NCBI GenBank assembly: GCA_029266425.1
Contig: JAQSWY010000006.1
Location: 62,001 to 126,000, forward strand
Source of the DNA: Xanthobacteraceae bacterium
GTDB lineage: Bacteria; Pseudomonadota; Alphaproteobacteria; Rhizobiales; Xanthobacteraceae
Length of the DNA stretch: 64,000 nt
Direction of reading: 5' to 3'
This document shows positions 50,777 through 59,843 of the stretch, piece after piece (within the stretch, counting starts at the first letter, position 1; the number at the start of each line of letters is the position of its first letter). Position numbers and translations under genes: made by a program. The notes beneath the pieces are model-generated. The model saw only the letters and a list, made by a program, of their open reading frames with translations, searched no databases and was not told where the DNA came from.

Positions 50777-51601
50777 TCAGAAGCGATAGCCGATGGCGAG
50801 CATCGCCGAAGGCTGGAAAGCCTCCTGCACGATCGGGCTGTCGGCGGCGTTTCCGAGGAGATAGCCGATGCCGACCTGTCCGCGCACGAGCCAGTGCTCG
50901 CTCGCCATGTACGTCACCGCGAGATCGAGATCGACGCGCTTGAAGCCCGCTCCGATGTCGTATTGGGCGAGCCCCGAGGCGGCGGACTGCGCGGCGGTGA
51001 CGCCGAAATACGCCTCCATGTAATTTTCGTCCGCCCATGTCGCGGAGACCCCGGCCGAGAAGCGGAACTGGTCGATATTGTGGGCGAGATCGAAGCCGAT
51101 CTTCGCCTCCAGTCCCTCGCTGCCGCCGATGGTGCGGCTGAGCGAGGCGTAGAATTCCGCCGGCCCCATCTCGTAGGCCACGGTGCCGCCGACCACGGCG
51201 CCCGCGTCGACGTCGCCGAGACCACGCAGATGATCTGAATCGTCTTCCGAACGGCCGAGGTCGTAACCGAGCTGGCCGCTGAAGTTGAAGTTGCCGACGC
51301 TATGGACGGTCACGGATAGGCCGCGCGGATCGACCTTCACCCGCTCTCCGAAGGTCGCGGTGACGAAGGGTATCGGCTGGATGTCGAACTCGTCCGAGCC
51401 CTCATATTTCGGTGCGATCATCGCCCCGCCGCCGAGCACGACCTTCCACTCGGTGAGCTTCTGGCTGATGAAGGCGAGACGGTCGATGGAGGTGGTGACG
51501 CTCTCCCCCTCGTTCGGGAGGTCGGCGCCGGCTGCCGGCCCGACCGGGATAAACGGCACGATGAAGTGGAGGCCGATGAGGGCCGCCTTGCCATGTCTCA
51601 T
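50777..51601 (-). CDS. MipA/OmpV-family outer-membrane protein
   Basis: Predicted outer-membrane beta-barrel (274 aa). Signal-like N-terminus (KAALIGLHFIVPFIPVGPAAGA), then WKVVLGGGAMIAPKYEGSDEFDIQPIPFV (MipA/OmpV signature) and alternating strands such as FNFSGQLGYDLG, AEFYASLSRTIG, FRFSAGVSATWADENYM, ending with aromatic F (LAIGYRF), as expected for BAM-dependent barrels. Nine bases separate it from the ICMT-like gene downstream, probably the same transcript. Confidence 0.87.
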   Translation of the reverse strand: MRHGKAALIGLHFIVPFIPVGPAAGADLPNEGESVTTSIDRLAFISQKLTEWKVVLGGGAMIAPKYEGSDEFDIQPIPFVTATFGERVKVDPRGLSVTVHSVGNFNFSGQLGYDLGRSEDDSDHLRGLGDVDAGAVVGGTVAYEMGPAEFYASLSRTIGGSEGLEAKIGFDLAHNIDQFRFSAGVSATWADENYMEAYFGVTAAQSAASGLAQYDIGAGFKRVDLDLAVTYMASEHWLVRGQVGIGYLLGNAADSPIVQEAFQPSAMLAIGYRF

Positions 51602-51746
51602 TCACTCGCTCGCGGGTGGTTCGCAGGATGTTTTTTCAGGCTCGACCCACAAGTCCCGCGCCTGCCTTTCGAGAGCCAGTTTGGCTTCGCAATTGCGCCA
51701 AACTCTTCGCCAAACGTGCGAAATCGGTGCTCGGGGACCATTCGCG

Positions 51747-52571
51747 ATGCGTGATTTCGCCAGTTCGCAGACGGACGCTGCGATGCCGGCCGGCTGGCTC
51801 CGGCGCCGCGCCGCAGAGGCATGTCTCGCGCTGGCCCTCAGTCCGGCTCTCGCCTGGATGCGGCCGTTCGGCACCGACGAGCAGACCTTCTTCGCGCGGC
51901 TCGGCTATTGGGTCGTGCTGCTGGTGAGCTGGTTCATCGTCACGGCGGCCGTAGAATGCCTGCTCGCCAGTCGAGGCTTCTTCCGTCCCCTCGCCCCGAT
52001 GGCTCGCCGGGCGCTGGTGATCGGACTTGCCGCGCTCCCTATGATCATCATCGCCGGGGCGGCGACCAATGCGCTCTCCGGCTGGGAGCCCAGCCTCAGC
52101 GAGGTCACCGAGATGTACGCACAGATCGTGCTCGTCGGCTCCGTCGTGACGCTCCTGGCGAGGGTGGTGCTGCCTCGGGACACCGAAGCCGTGCCGATGT
52201 CCATCGAGGCGCCGCGCCAGATCCCGCGCCCGGCGCTGCCGGCCGTCGATCCGCCGGTTGCGTCATGCCCGCTCGCCGCGCGGCTGCCGCTCGACGTGCG
52301 CGGGCGCATCGTCTGCCTGGAGATGGAAGACCATTATGTCCGCGTGCACACCGATCGCGGCTCGGTGCTGGTGCTGCTGCGGCTGAGCGATGCGATCGCC
52401 GAGGCGAACCCGGTGCAGGGGCGGCAGGTGCATCGCTCCTGGTGGGTGAGCGACGACGCGGTGGAAGGCTTCGAGCGTGTCGGACGGGTCGGCGCGGTCC
52501 GCCTCAGCAACGGGGTGCGCGTGCCGGTGTCGCAGCGCTATCTGAAGTCGGTCGAAGCCTCGTTCTCCTGA
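51747..52571 (+). CDS. Membrane-anchored LytTR-domain regulator
   Basis: DNA-binding protein (274 aa) with four N-terminal membrane helices (about 25-38, 53-72, 88-108, 125-143) and a C-terminal LytTR domain from about 175 (RGRIVCLEMEDHYVRVHTDRGSVLVLLRLSDAIAE...GRQVHRSWWVSDDAVEGF...LSNGVRVPVSQRYLK). No receiver domain. It is divergent from the MipA-like gene, which it might regulate. Start at 51747 inside a longer frame; the upstream frame belongs to antisense coding. Confidence 0.88.
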   Translation: MRDFASSQTDAAMPAGWLRRRAAEACLALALSPALAWMRPFGTDEQTFFARLGYWVVLLVSWFIVTAAVECLLASRGFFRPLAPMARRALVIGLAALPMIIIAGAATNALSGWEPSLSEVTEMYAQIVLVGSVVTLLARVVLPRDTEAVPMSIEAPRQIPRPALPAVDPPVASCPLAARLPLDVRGRIVCLEMEDHYVRVHTDRGSVLVLLRLSDAIAEANPVQGRQVHRSWWVSDDAVEGFERVGRVGAVRLSNGVRVPVSQRYLKSVEASFS

Positions 52572-53104
52572 GTGTCTGGCCCGTAAATGTCCTAACTGAA
52601 CCCGGGCATCCACGGCCCTTGAGATTGGGCAACCGTGGATGGCCCCGACAAGCCCGGCCATGACGGCGAGATGGTCGATAATTCGCTGCCGTCGTGGAGA
52701 TGCGAGTCGGACTCTGAATCTGGCCCTCTGCCCTTCGCCGGGAAAATCCTTAGTCGGTTTCCGAACCCGAGCCCTGATGGTCGGAGCCGGACGTTTCACT
52801 GCCGCATGACTTCGCGTTTGCTTGACGCGTCGCTCACTCGACAGCTTTCCTGCGGCGAGCACCGAATTGCGTCGTCCTCAATAGGGCAAATATCCAGTTG
52901 CGGCGGCAGCAATAACTGCGCTCCGGACTTTACTGGCGCCGCCGCGGCGCGCTGACCTTACGTACACCAATGATTTTGTCCCAGAATGCAACCGTTTCGC
53001 CGAGTGACATCCGACTGTCATCAGGGCATGGTTGCTGGCGCCGGCCAGCGGTAGGGCGGTCTGTCCCCGATGCTGAGGCGAGTACGATCAACGAGGGCGC
53101 GCAA
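52572..53104. other. Intergenic region upstream of polyamine-type ABC operon
   Basis: About 530 bases with a palindromic repeat at 52601-52668 and otherwise no gene or RNA that I can support. An inverted GGCGCCGCCGCGGCGC occurs at about 52935. The promoter of the ABC operon probably lies around 52960-53090. A plus-strand frame at 52635-52955 looks non-coding. Confidence 0.5.
52601..52668. repeat. Palindromic intergenic repeat, ATCCACG-type
   Basis: CCCGGGCATCCACGG and CCGTGGATGGCCCCGACAAGCCCGGCCATGACGG flank the short spacer CCCTTGAGATTGGGCAA. It is a shorter, truncated relative of the copy at 57115; the left arm has lost the CGTCATCCCC end. Confidence 0.75.
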
Positions 53105-54205
53105 ATGAAAAATGTGCTGAGCCGAACTCTCTCCATTTCCATCCTGGCACTGTGCGCTTCGACCGGCGCTGCGTTCAGCCAGTCGATGGACAAGCTGGTC
53201 GCCGACGCGAAGGCGGAAGGCCAGCTCACCGTCATCGCCCTGCCCCACGACTGGTGCAACTACGGCGAAATGCTGAGCACCTTCAAGGCGAAGTACGGCA
53301 TCCAGATCAACGAGCTCAATCCCGACGCCGGCTCCGGCGACGAGGTCGAGGCAATCAAGGCGAACAAGGGCAATAAGGGCCCGCAGGCTCCCGACGTGAT
53401 CGATGTCGGCCTCTCCTTCGGCCCGACCGCCAAGTCCGAAGGCCTGCTGCAGCCCTATAAGGTCTCCACCTGGGAGACCATCCCGACTGAGGCCAAGGAC
53501 GCCGACGGCCACTGGTACGGCGACTATTACGGCGTGCTGGCCTTCCAGGTGAACAAGGACCTGGTGAAGAACGTGCCCAAGGACTGGGCCGACCTGCTGA
53601 AGCCGGAATACGCCAACGCCGTCGCTCTCGCGGGTGACCCGCGCACCTCCAATCAGGCGATCCAGGCGGTCTATGCCGCCGGTCTTTCCACCGCCCCCGC
53701 GGGCGGCGCGGCGGCCGGCAAGGCCGGCCTCGAATTCTTCAAGAAGCTGAATGCCGGCAATTTCGTCCCGGTGATCGGCAAGGCCGCTTCCATCGCCCAG
53801 GGCTCGACCCCGATCGTGATCCGCTGGGACTACAATGCGCTCGCCGACCGCGACAAGCTCGCCGGCAACCCGCCGACCGAAGTCGTCGTGCCGAAGACCG
53901 GCGTCGTCGCCGGCGTCTATGTGCAGGGCATCAGCGCCTACGCCCCGCACCCGAACGCCGCCAAGCTGTGGATGGAGCACCTCTATTCGGACGAGGGTCA
54001 GCTGCTTTGGCTGAAGGGCTACTGCCATCCGATCCGCTTCAACGACCTTGCCGCCAAGGGCAAGATCCCCAAGGAGCTGCTCGACAAGCTGCCCCCGGCT
54101 GAAGCCTACAAGGCCGCGGTGTTCCCGACCCTCGACCAGCAGAACGCCTCCAAGGCGGTCATCGCCGGCGAGTGGGACAAGATCGTCGGCGCCAACGTGA
54201 AGTGA
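53105..54205 (+). CDS. ABC transporter substrate-binding protein (family 1, AfuA/putrescine-like)
   Basis: Periplasmic binding protein (366 aa). Sec signal (RTLSISILALCASTGAAFS), then LVADAKAEGQLTVIALPHDWCNYGEMLSTFKAKYGI, DVIDVGLSFGPTAKSEGLL, and IVIRWDYNALADRDKLAG near residue 240, the COG1840 pattern of iron(III), 2-aminoethylphosphonate and related importers. The ligand is unknown. First gene of a four-gene operon with two permeases and an ATPase. Confidence 0.9.
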   Translation: MKNVLSRTLSISILALCASTGAAFSQSMDKLVADAKAEGQLTVIALPHDWCNYGEMLSTFKAKYGIQINELNPDAGSGDEVEAIKANKGNKGPQAPDVIDVGLSFGPTAKSEGLLQPYKVSTWETIPTEAKDADGHWYGDYYGVLAFQVNKDLVKNVPKDWADLLKPEYANAVALAGDPRTSNQAIQAVYAAGLSTAPAGGAAAGKAGLEFFKKLNAGNFVPVIGKAASIAQGSTPIVIRWDYNALADRDKLAGNPPTEVVVPKTGVVAGVYVQGISAYAPHPNAAKLWMEHLYSDEGQLLWLKGYCHPIRFNDLAAKGKIPKELLDKLPPAEAYKAAVFPTLDQQNASKAVIAGEWDKIVGANVK

Positions 54206-54228
54206 GCTGACGCTGCTTCTGCCGATCC

Positions 54229-54258
54229 AGTCGCCGGCGTATCCTTGCGCCGGCGACT
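54229..54258 (+). terminator. Stem-loop between binding-protein and permease genes
   Basis: AGTCGCCGGCG (54229-54239) and CGCCGGCGACT (54248-54258) form a perfect 11-bp GC-rich stem with loop TATCCTTG, starting 24 bases after the binding-protein stop. It has TCTTC rather than a T-run after it, so partial termination or mRNA protection is likelier than full termination. Confidence 0.75.
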
Positions 54259-54295
54259 TCTTCCCGGGACCTCATTCGCGAGCTGAAACAATCCC

Positions 54296-55198
54296 ATGGT
54301 CGATAATGTCGGTGCAGCCACCATGGATGGCAGCGTTATCGCCGCCCAGCGAAAACGCCTGCCGCTGTCGTGGCTCGGCGTGGTGCCGTTCTTCGTCTTC
54401 GCACTGCTGTTCCTGATCCTGCCGACCGTCGATCTGATGATCGGCGCGTTCCAGACGTCGACCGGCGAGTTCACGCTGCAGAACATCGCCAATCTGAACC
54501 AGCCGAGCATCCTCTCGGCCTATTGGATCTCGATCCAGGTTTCGGTCGCCTCGGCCGTACTGGGCGCCATCATCGGGTTCTTTCTGGCCCACGCCGCGGT
54601 GATGGGCAATCTGCCCAACTGGATCCGCCCGACGCTGACGACCTTCTCCGGGGTCGCCTCCAATTTCGCCGGCGTGCCGCTGGCCTTCGCCTTCATCGCC
54701 ACGCTCGGCCGCACCGGCCTGGTGACGACCCTGCTCTCGACCTATGCCGGCTTCAATCTCTATTCGACTGGCTTCAACATCCTCAGCTTCTGGGGCCTCA
54801 CCATCACCTATCTCTACTTCCAGATCCCGCTGATGGTTCTGATCCTGATGCCGGCTTTGGATGGACTGAAGAAGGAGTGGCGGGAGGCGGCCTCGATCCT
54901 CGGCGCGACCAAGCTGCAGTTCTGGACCCACGTCGCCTTCCCGGTGCTGTGGCCGAGCCTGCTCGGCGCCACCATGCTGCTGTTCGCCAATGCCTTCGGC
55001 GCCATCGCCACGGCCTATGCGCTCACCGGCTCCTCGCTCAACATCGTGCCGATCCTGCTCTATGCGCAGATCCGCGGAGACGTGCTGCACGATCCCAATC
55101 TCGGCTATGCGCTGGCGCTGGGCATGATCTTGATCACTGCAATATCCAACATCACCTATATCTGGCTGCGCGCGCGCAGCGACCGGTGGCTGCGATGA
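54296..55198 (+). CDS. ABC transporter permease (PotB-like)
   Basis: Inner-membrane permease (300 aa). Six helices after a 20-residue cytoplasmic leader (LSWLGVVPFFVFALLFLILPTVDLMIGAF), with the coupling loop EWREAASILGATKLQFWTHVAFPVLWPSL near residues 195-220 characteristic of polyamine/iron family permeases. ATGA overlap with the next gene. Confidence 0.9.
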   Translation: MVDNVGAATMDGSVIAAQRKRLPLSWLGVVPFFVFALLFLILPTVDLMIGAFQTSTGEFTLQNIANLNQPSILSAYWISIQVSVASAVLGAIIGFFLAHAAVMGNLPNWIRPTLTTFSGVASNFAGVPLAFAFIATLGRTGLVTTLLSTYAGFNLYSTGFNILSFWGLTITYLYFQIPLMVLILMPALDGLKKEWREAASILGATKLQFWTHVAFPVLWPSLLGATMLLFANAFGAIATAYALTGSSLNIVPILLYAQIRGDVLHDPNLGYALALGMILITAISNITYIWLRARSDRWLR

Positions 55199-55986
55199 AG
55201 AGCGAACGTTTCGGCCCCTGGCTGGCGATGATTGTCGGCACGCTCTATTTCGTCATACCGCTCATCGCCACCTTCGAATTCTCGCTGCGCAAGCGGCGCG
55301 GCGTCTATTCGTTCGACGCCTACGCTTCGGTGTTTAGCGATGCCCGCTTCATCGAGAGCTTCGGTTATTCGACGCTGATCGCGCTGCTCACCATCATCGT
55401 CGGCGTGCTGCTGGTGGTGCCGACCGCCTATGTGATCCGCCTGCGCATGCCGCGGATGCGGCCGGTGGTCGAGTTCGTCACCTTGCTGCCGCTGGTCATC
55501 CCGGCCATCGTCATCGTGTTCGGCTATTTGCGGCTCTATAATTCCTCGTCCTTCCTGCCGATGACCGCGACCACGCGCAGCACCGACCTCCTGCTGGTCT
55601 TCGCCTATGTCGTCCTCGCCATGCCCTATATGTACCGGGCCGTGGACACCGGCTTGCGCTCGATCGACGTGAAGACGCTCACCGAGGCCGCCGAGAGCCT
55701 CGGCGCCAGCTGGTGGACCATCCTGTTCAATGTGATCCTGCCCAATGTGCGGGTGGCCGTGCTCTCGGGCGCGTTCCTGACCTTCGCCATCGTCATCGGC
55801 GAGTTCACCATCGCGAGCCTGCTGAACCGGCCGGCCTTCGGCCCCTATCTGCAGAATGTCGGCGCCAACAGCGCCTATGAGCCCTCGGCGCTCGCGGTAA
55901 TCGCCTTCGTCGTCACCTGGGCCTGCATGGGCCTGATCCAGCTCTTCGGGCGCGGGGCGCGCGGCGCGTCCCCGGCCACGCGCTAA
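55195..55986 (+). CDS. ABC transporter permease (PotC-like)
   Basis: Second permease (263 aa), six helices, coupling loop LTEAAESLGASWWTILFNVILPNVRVAVLSG. It starts within the stop of the preceding permease gene and ends 22 bases before the ATPase gene. Confidence 0.9.
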   Translation: MKSERFGPWLAMIVGTLYFVIPLIATFEFSLRKRRGVYSFDAYASVFSDARFIESFGYSTLIALLTIIVGVLLVVPTAYVIRLRMPRMRPVVEFVTLLPLVIPAIVIVFGYLRLYNSSSFLPMTATTRSTDLLLVFAYVVLAMPYMYRAVDTGLRSIDVKTLTEAAESLGASWWTILFNVILPNVRVAVLSGAFLTFAIVIGEFTIASLLNRPAFGPYLQNVGANSAYEPSALAVIAFVVTWACMGLIQLFGRGARGASPATR

Positions 55987-56008
55987 CACGGACCCCGAGG
56001 AGACGCAC

Positions 56009-57073
56009 ATGGCATTTCTCGACATTTCCGGCGTTCGCAAGACCTACGGGCAAAACCCCGTGGTGCGGGAATTCGATCTGGCGGTGGAGCGCGGCGAGTT
56101 CGTCTCCTTCCTCGGGCCGTCGGGCTGCGGCAAGACCACGACCCTGCGCATGGTGGCCGGCTTCGAGCATCCGACCGTTGGCACCATCAAGATCGGCGGC
56201 AAGGACGTGACCAATCTGCCGCCCAACCAGCGCAATATCGGCATGGTGTTCCAGGCCTACGCGCTGTTTCCCAACATGACGGTGGCCGACAATATCGGCT
56301 TCGGCCTCAAGGTGGCGAAGAAGCCGGCTTCCGAGATCGGCCCGCGGGTGAAGGAGATGCTGGATCTGATCAAGCTGCCGCACCTCGCCGATCGCTATCC
56401 CTACCAGCTCTCCGGCGGCCAGCAGCAGCGCGTGGCGCTCGCCCGCGCCATCGCCAACAAGCCACAGGTGCTGCTGCTCGACGAGCCGCTCTCCGCGCTC
56501 GACGCCAAGATCCGGGTCTCGCTGCGCGAGGAGATCCGCAGCCTGCAGAAGGCGCTCGGCATCACCACCATCTTCGTCACCCACGACCAGGAGGAAGCGC
56601 TGTCGATGTCCGACCGCGTCGTGGTGATGAGCGAAGGGCGGATGGAGCAGGTCGGCAATCCGTTCGAGATCTACAATTATCCGAAGACCCGTTTCGTCGC
56701 CGGGTTCGTCGGCACGCTCAATACCTTGAAGGCGCAGGTGGTCGATCCGTCATCCGGACGCCTGAGCATCGACGGGCAGGAAGCCGTCACCACCCGCCCG
56801 CTCAACGGCAGCGCCGCCGGCACCGAGCGCACCGTCGCGCTGCGGCCGGAGGCGGTTGCGCTCGGCGAACGCACCGAGGGACGCAACAGCCTGTCCGGCA
56901 CCATCGACGAGGTCGGCTTCCTCGGCTCGGTGGTCCGCATCAAGGTCCGGCTCGGCGAGAACGCAGTGTCGCTCGACACCTTCAACTCATCGAGCGTCAG
57001 CCCGCCCAAGCGCGGCGACACCGCCTCGATCGTCTTCGCCCGCGAGGACCTCTTGGTGCTGGAAGACGCGTAG
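56009..57073 (+). CDS. ABC transporter ATP-binding protein with TOBE domain (PotA-like)
   Basis: ATPase (354 aa) with Walker A GPSGCGKT at about 36-43, Q-loop MVFQAYALFPNMTVADN, signature LSGGQQQR, Walker B VLLLDEPLSALD and VTHDQEEALSMSD, then a C-terminal TOBE/regulatory region (about 240-354). The ribosome-binding site is GAGGAG. The subfamily imports polyamines, iron, or aminophosphonates. Last gene of the operon. Confidence 0.93.
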   Translation: MAFLDISGVRKTYGQNPVVREFDLAVERGEFVSFLGPSGCGKTTTLRMVAGFEHPTVGTIKIGGKDVTNLPPNQRNIGMVFQAYALFPNMTVADNIGFGLKVAKKPASEIGPRVKEMLDLIKLPHLADRYPYQLSGGQQQRVALARAIANKPQVLLLDEPLSALDAKIRVSLREEIRSLQKALGITTIFVTHDQEEALSMSDRVVVMSEGRMEQVGNPFEIYNYPKTRFVAGFVGTLNTLKAQVVDPSSGRLSIDGQEAVTTRPLNGSAAGTERTVALRPEAVALGERTEGRNSLSGTIDEVGFLGSVVRIKVRLGENAVSLDTFNSSSVSPPKRGDTASIVFAREDLLVLEDA

Positions 57074-57114
57074 CAGGGCCGCCGTTCGCACCGCCTCGTA
57101 GTTCAACAATAGAC

Positions 57115-57202
57115 CCGTCATCCCCGGGCTCGTCCCGGGGATCCACGCCCGTGACGAGAGAGCGACCGTGGATGGCCGGGACAAGCCCGGCCATGACGGC
57201 GG
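57115..57202. repeat. Palindromic intergenic repeat, ATCCACG-type
   Basis: CCGTCATCCCCGGGCTCGTCCCGGGGATCCACG and CGTGGATGGCCGGGACAAGCCCGGCCATGACGG surround GTGACGAGAGAGCGA. It is in the convergent gap between the ABC ATPase and pxpA, where it could stop transcription from both sides. Confidence 0.85.
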
Positions 57203-57262
57203 AAATTGCCGCGGTCACTTGCCACAGCTGATGCGGACTCTTACGGCGACAGCCTATCGAGC

Positions 57263-58033
57263 CTACAACCACTCCGCCATCGGTCGCACCGCGTAGCCGG
57301 CATCCTTGAGCCGGGCCTTCACCTTGCGCGCCATGTTCACCGCATCGGCGGTGTCGCCATGGACGCACACCGTGTCGGCGCGCACCGGGATTCGCTTGCC
57401 GCTGATCGAGGTCACCTCGCCGCTCTCGACGATGCGCAGGATGCGCTCGGCGGCCTCCTCGGCATCGTGAAGCACCGCGCCCGGCAGCTTGCGCGAGGCG
57501 AGGTTGCCATTGTCGGCATAAGCGCGGTCGGCATAGATCTCGCGGGCGAGCCTGAGGCCCATCTCCTCGCCGGCGCGCTCGGTCGGCAGGCCCGGCATCA
57601 CCACGAAGATGAAGTCGGGATCGAGCGCCTTGATGGCGCGTGCGACAGCCCGAGCGAGATCTATATCCTCATTGGCCATGTTGCCGAGCGAGCCGTGGGT
57701 CTTGATGTGATCGAGACGCAAGCCCTGCGCATGGGCCAGCGCCTGCAACGCGCCGATCTGGTAGATGATCTGCTTCTCCACATCCGCCGGGCTCTGCCCG
57801 AGGATCGGCCGGCGGCCGAAGCCCCACAGGTCGAAGAAGCTCGGATGCGCGCCGACGCCGACGCCGCGCGCCTTGGCGGCCTCCAGCGTCTTCGCCATCA
57901 CCAGCGGATCGCCGGCATGGAAGCCGCAGGCGATATTGGCCGAGGTGACGATGTCGAGCATCGCCTCGTCATCGCCTAGGGAATAGACGCCGAAGCCCTC
58001 GCCCATGTCGCAATTGAGATCGATGGTCTTCAT
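57263..58033 (-). CDS. pxpA: 5-oxoprolinase subunit PxpA (LamB/YcsF family)
   Basis: Cytoplasmic subunit (256 aa) of ATP-dependent 5-oxoprolinase, which with PxpB and PxpC opens 5-oxoproline to glutamate. The family pattern is complete: IDLNCDMGEGFGVYSLGDDEAMLDIVTSANIACGFHAGDP, GVGAHPSFFDLWGFGRR, IKTHGSLGNMANE and VCVHGDTADAVNMARKVK. Starts at ATG 58033. Third gene on the strand, in order pxpB, pxpC, pxpA. Confidence 0.95.
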   Translation of the reverse strand: MKTIDLNCDMGEGFGVYSLGDDEAMLDIVTSANIACGFHAGDPLVMAKTLEAAKARGVGVGAHPSFFDLWGFGRRPILGQSPADVEKQIIYQIGALQALAHAQGLRLDHIKTHGSLGNMANEDIDLARAVARAIKALDPDFIFVVMPGLPTERAGEEMGLRLAREIYADRAYADNGNLASRKLPGAVLHDAEEAAERILRIVESGEVTSISGKRIPVRADTVCVHGDTADAVNMARKVKARLKDAGYAVRPMAEWL

Positions 58034-58056
58034 GCTTGCTCCCATCCGTTAAGCGC

Positions 58057-59082
58057 TCATTCGAAGGCCGAGCAGACGCCGCCGACCAGATTGTGGGCGA
58101 GCAGCCGCTCGGTGGACAGCTCCATCGCCGGCGCGATCACCTCGCGCATGGCCTCCAGCATGCTCGCGATCATGGCGCGATGGACGCGCACGGCGGCTTC
58201 GGCTTCCGCGGCGGTCACCTGCTGGAAGCGGATGATATCACCCGGGCGCCGCTGGCCCAGGAGCGCGAGGTCGGGCGAGATGACGGTGGCGATCTTCGGA
58301 TAGCCGCCGGTGGTCTGGCGGTCGGCGAGCAGCACCAGCGGCCGGCCGTTCCCGGGCACCTGGATGCTGCCGTTCATGATGCCGTCGGAGACGATGTTGA
58401 AGCCGTCCGCAAGCTCGATCGTCGGTCCGTCGAGCTGGGAACCCATGCGGTCGGTCTTCTCCGTCACCCGATAGTCGGAGCCGAGGAAGGTTTCGATGCC
58501 AGCGGGCGTAAAATAATCGTCCTGAGGCCCGAGCACGACGCGAATGGCCTTGGTGCTCGCCGGCCGATGCTCCGGCGGCAGCGCCAGCAGCGCTCCGTGC
58601 GGTGCGCCATTCAGCGCCAGCCGGTCGCCGGTCCGCAGTGCGCGTCCCTCTAGCCCGCCGATGGCTGAGCGCGAATGGGTGGAGAGGCTGCCGAGCGTCG
58701 GCGCCACCGCAAGGCCGCCGGCGATGGCGAGATAGCCACGCATGCCGCTCTTCGCGCCGCCGATTTCGATGCGGTCGCCATCCTTCAGCTCATGAGCCCG
58801 CCAGCCCTCCGCCGGCTGGCCATTGATGGCGAGCGGCATCTCTGCGCCGGCGAGCGCGAGGCGGCAGCGCTCGGCCTTCACCGTGGCGGCAAGTCCGAGC
58901 ATGGTCATCTCGATCACTGCCTCACCCCGGGCATTGCCGACCAGCGCATTGGCGGCCTGCATCGAAACCGTGTCCATGGCGCCGGACGCCGAGATGCCGA
59001 AATGCTGATAGCCGAAGCGGCCGAAATCCTGGAGGCTGGAGAACAGGCCCGGACGTTCGATGAGGAGATGGCCGCCGCTCAT
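58057..59082 (-). CDS. pxpC: 5-oxoprolinase subunit PxpC (KipA-like)
   Basis: PxpC/KipA-type subunit (341 aa): LIERPGLFSSLQDFGRFGYQHFGISASGAMDTVSMQAAN, LAIAGGLAVAPTLGSLSTHSRSAIGGLEGRAL and QDDYFTPAGIETFLGSDYRVTEKTDRMGSQLDGP are family landmarks. The start ATG overlaps the pxpB stop (ATGA). Length is normal. Confidence 0.94.
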   Translation of the reverse strand: MSGGHLLIERPGLFSSLQDFGRFGYQHFGISASGAMDTVSMQAANALVGNARGEAVIEMTMLGLAATVKAERCRLALAGAEMPLAINGQPAEGWRAHELKDGDRIEIGGAKSGMRGYLAIAGGLAVAPTLGSLSTHSRSAIGGLEGRALRTGDRLALNGAPHGALLALPPEHRPASTKAIRVVLGPQDDYFTPAGIETFLGSDYRVTEKTDRMGSQLDGPTIELADGFNIVSDGIMNGSIQVPGNGRPLVLLADRQTTGGYPKIATVISPDLALLGQRRPGDIIRFQQVTAAEAEAAVRVHRAMIASMLEAMREVIAPAMELSTERLLAHNLVGGVCSAFE

Positions 59083-59843
59083 CGGGCCGCCTCCCAGCTT
59101 GCCACTTCGGCGCCGGCCTCGGCGAGGGCGCACATGTCGCGATAATCGCCAGGCGTCACCGGCGTGAAGCGGATGATGTCGCCGGCGGCGAACAGGAACG
59201 GCTTCTCGGTGCGGCGCGGATCATAGGAGCGCACCGGGGTTCGGCCGATGAGGTGCCAGCCGCTCGGTATCTCCAGCGGCGGCGAGATGGCGGTCTGCTG
59301 GCCGCCGATGGAGATGCTGCGCGGCGGCGTCTTCAGGCGCGGATCGGTGCGCCGGCTGGTGTGGATCGCCTCCGGCAGTCCGCCGAGATAGGCGAAGCCC
59401 GGCGCGAAACCGATCATGTAGACGCGATACTCCGCGCCGGAATGCAGCGCGACCACCTCTTCTGGCATCAGCTTATGGGTGCGCGCGACCCCTTCGAGGT
59501 CGACGCCATGTTCGCCGCCATAGAGCACAGGCACCCGCCAATAGCCCTCCCGCTTGCTCGCCGCCAGGCGCGGCGGCCACAGCTTGCCGATCTCGTCGCG
59601 TAGCGTGGCACGCGGAAGCGCAAGCGGATCGAACAGGATCAGCAGCGAACGATAGGTCGGCACGATCTCGATGATGCCGGCGAGCGCCAGCCCGCCGAGC
59701 GCATCGCCGAGCGCGATCACCAGCCGGTTCGTCCTTTCGCTGATCGCGCTGCCGAGCTCGACCACAAGGCCGCCATCGCCCGCATCGAGCAGGCGGGGCA
59801 TAGCGGGCGGATCCTCATGCATGCGCATTCTTCCATCAATCAA
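59079..59843 (-). CDS. pxpB: 5-oxoprolinase subunit PxpB (KipI-like)
   Basis: PxpB/KipI-type subunit (254 aa): LLDAGDGGLVVELGSAISERTNRLVIALGDAL, EIVPTYRSLLILFDP and MIGFAPGFAYLGGLPEAIHTSRRTDPRLKTP. First gene of pxpBCA. The start could be 59843, 59828 or 59801; all precede the conserved fold and none has a clear ribosome-binding site. Confidence 0.92.
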   Translation of the reverse strand: MIDGRMRMHEDPPAMPRLLDAGDGGLVVELGSAISERTNRLVIALGDALGGLALAGIIEIVPTYRSLLILFDPLALPRATLRDEIGKLWPPRLAASKREGYWRVPVLYGGEHGVDLEGVARTHKLMPEEVVALHSGAEYRVYMIGFAPGFAYLGGLPEAIHTSRRTDPRLKTPPRSISIGGQQTAISPPLEIPSGWHLIGRTPVRSYDPRRTEKPFLFAAGDIIRFTPVTPGDYRDMCALAEAGAEVASWEAAR

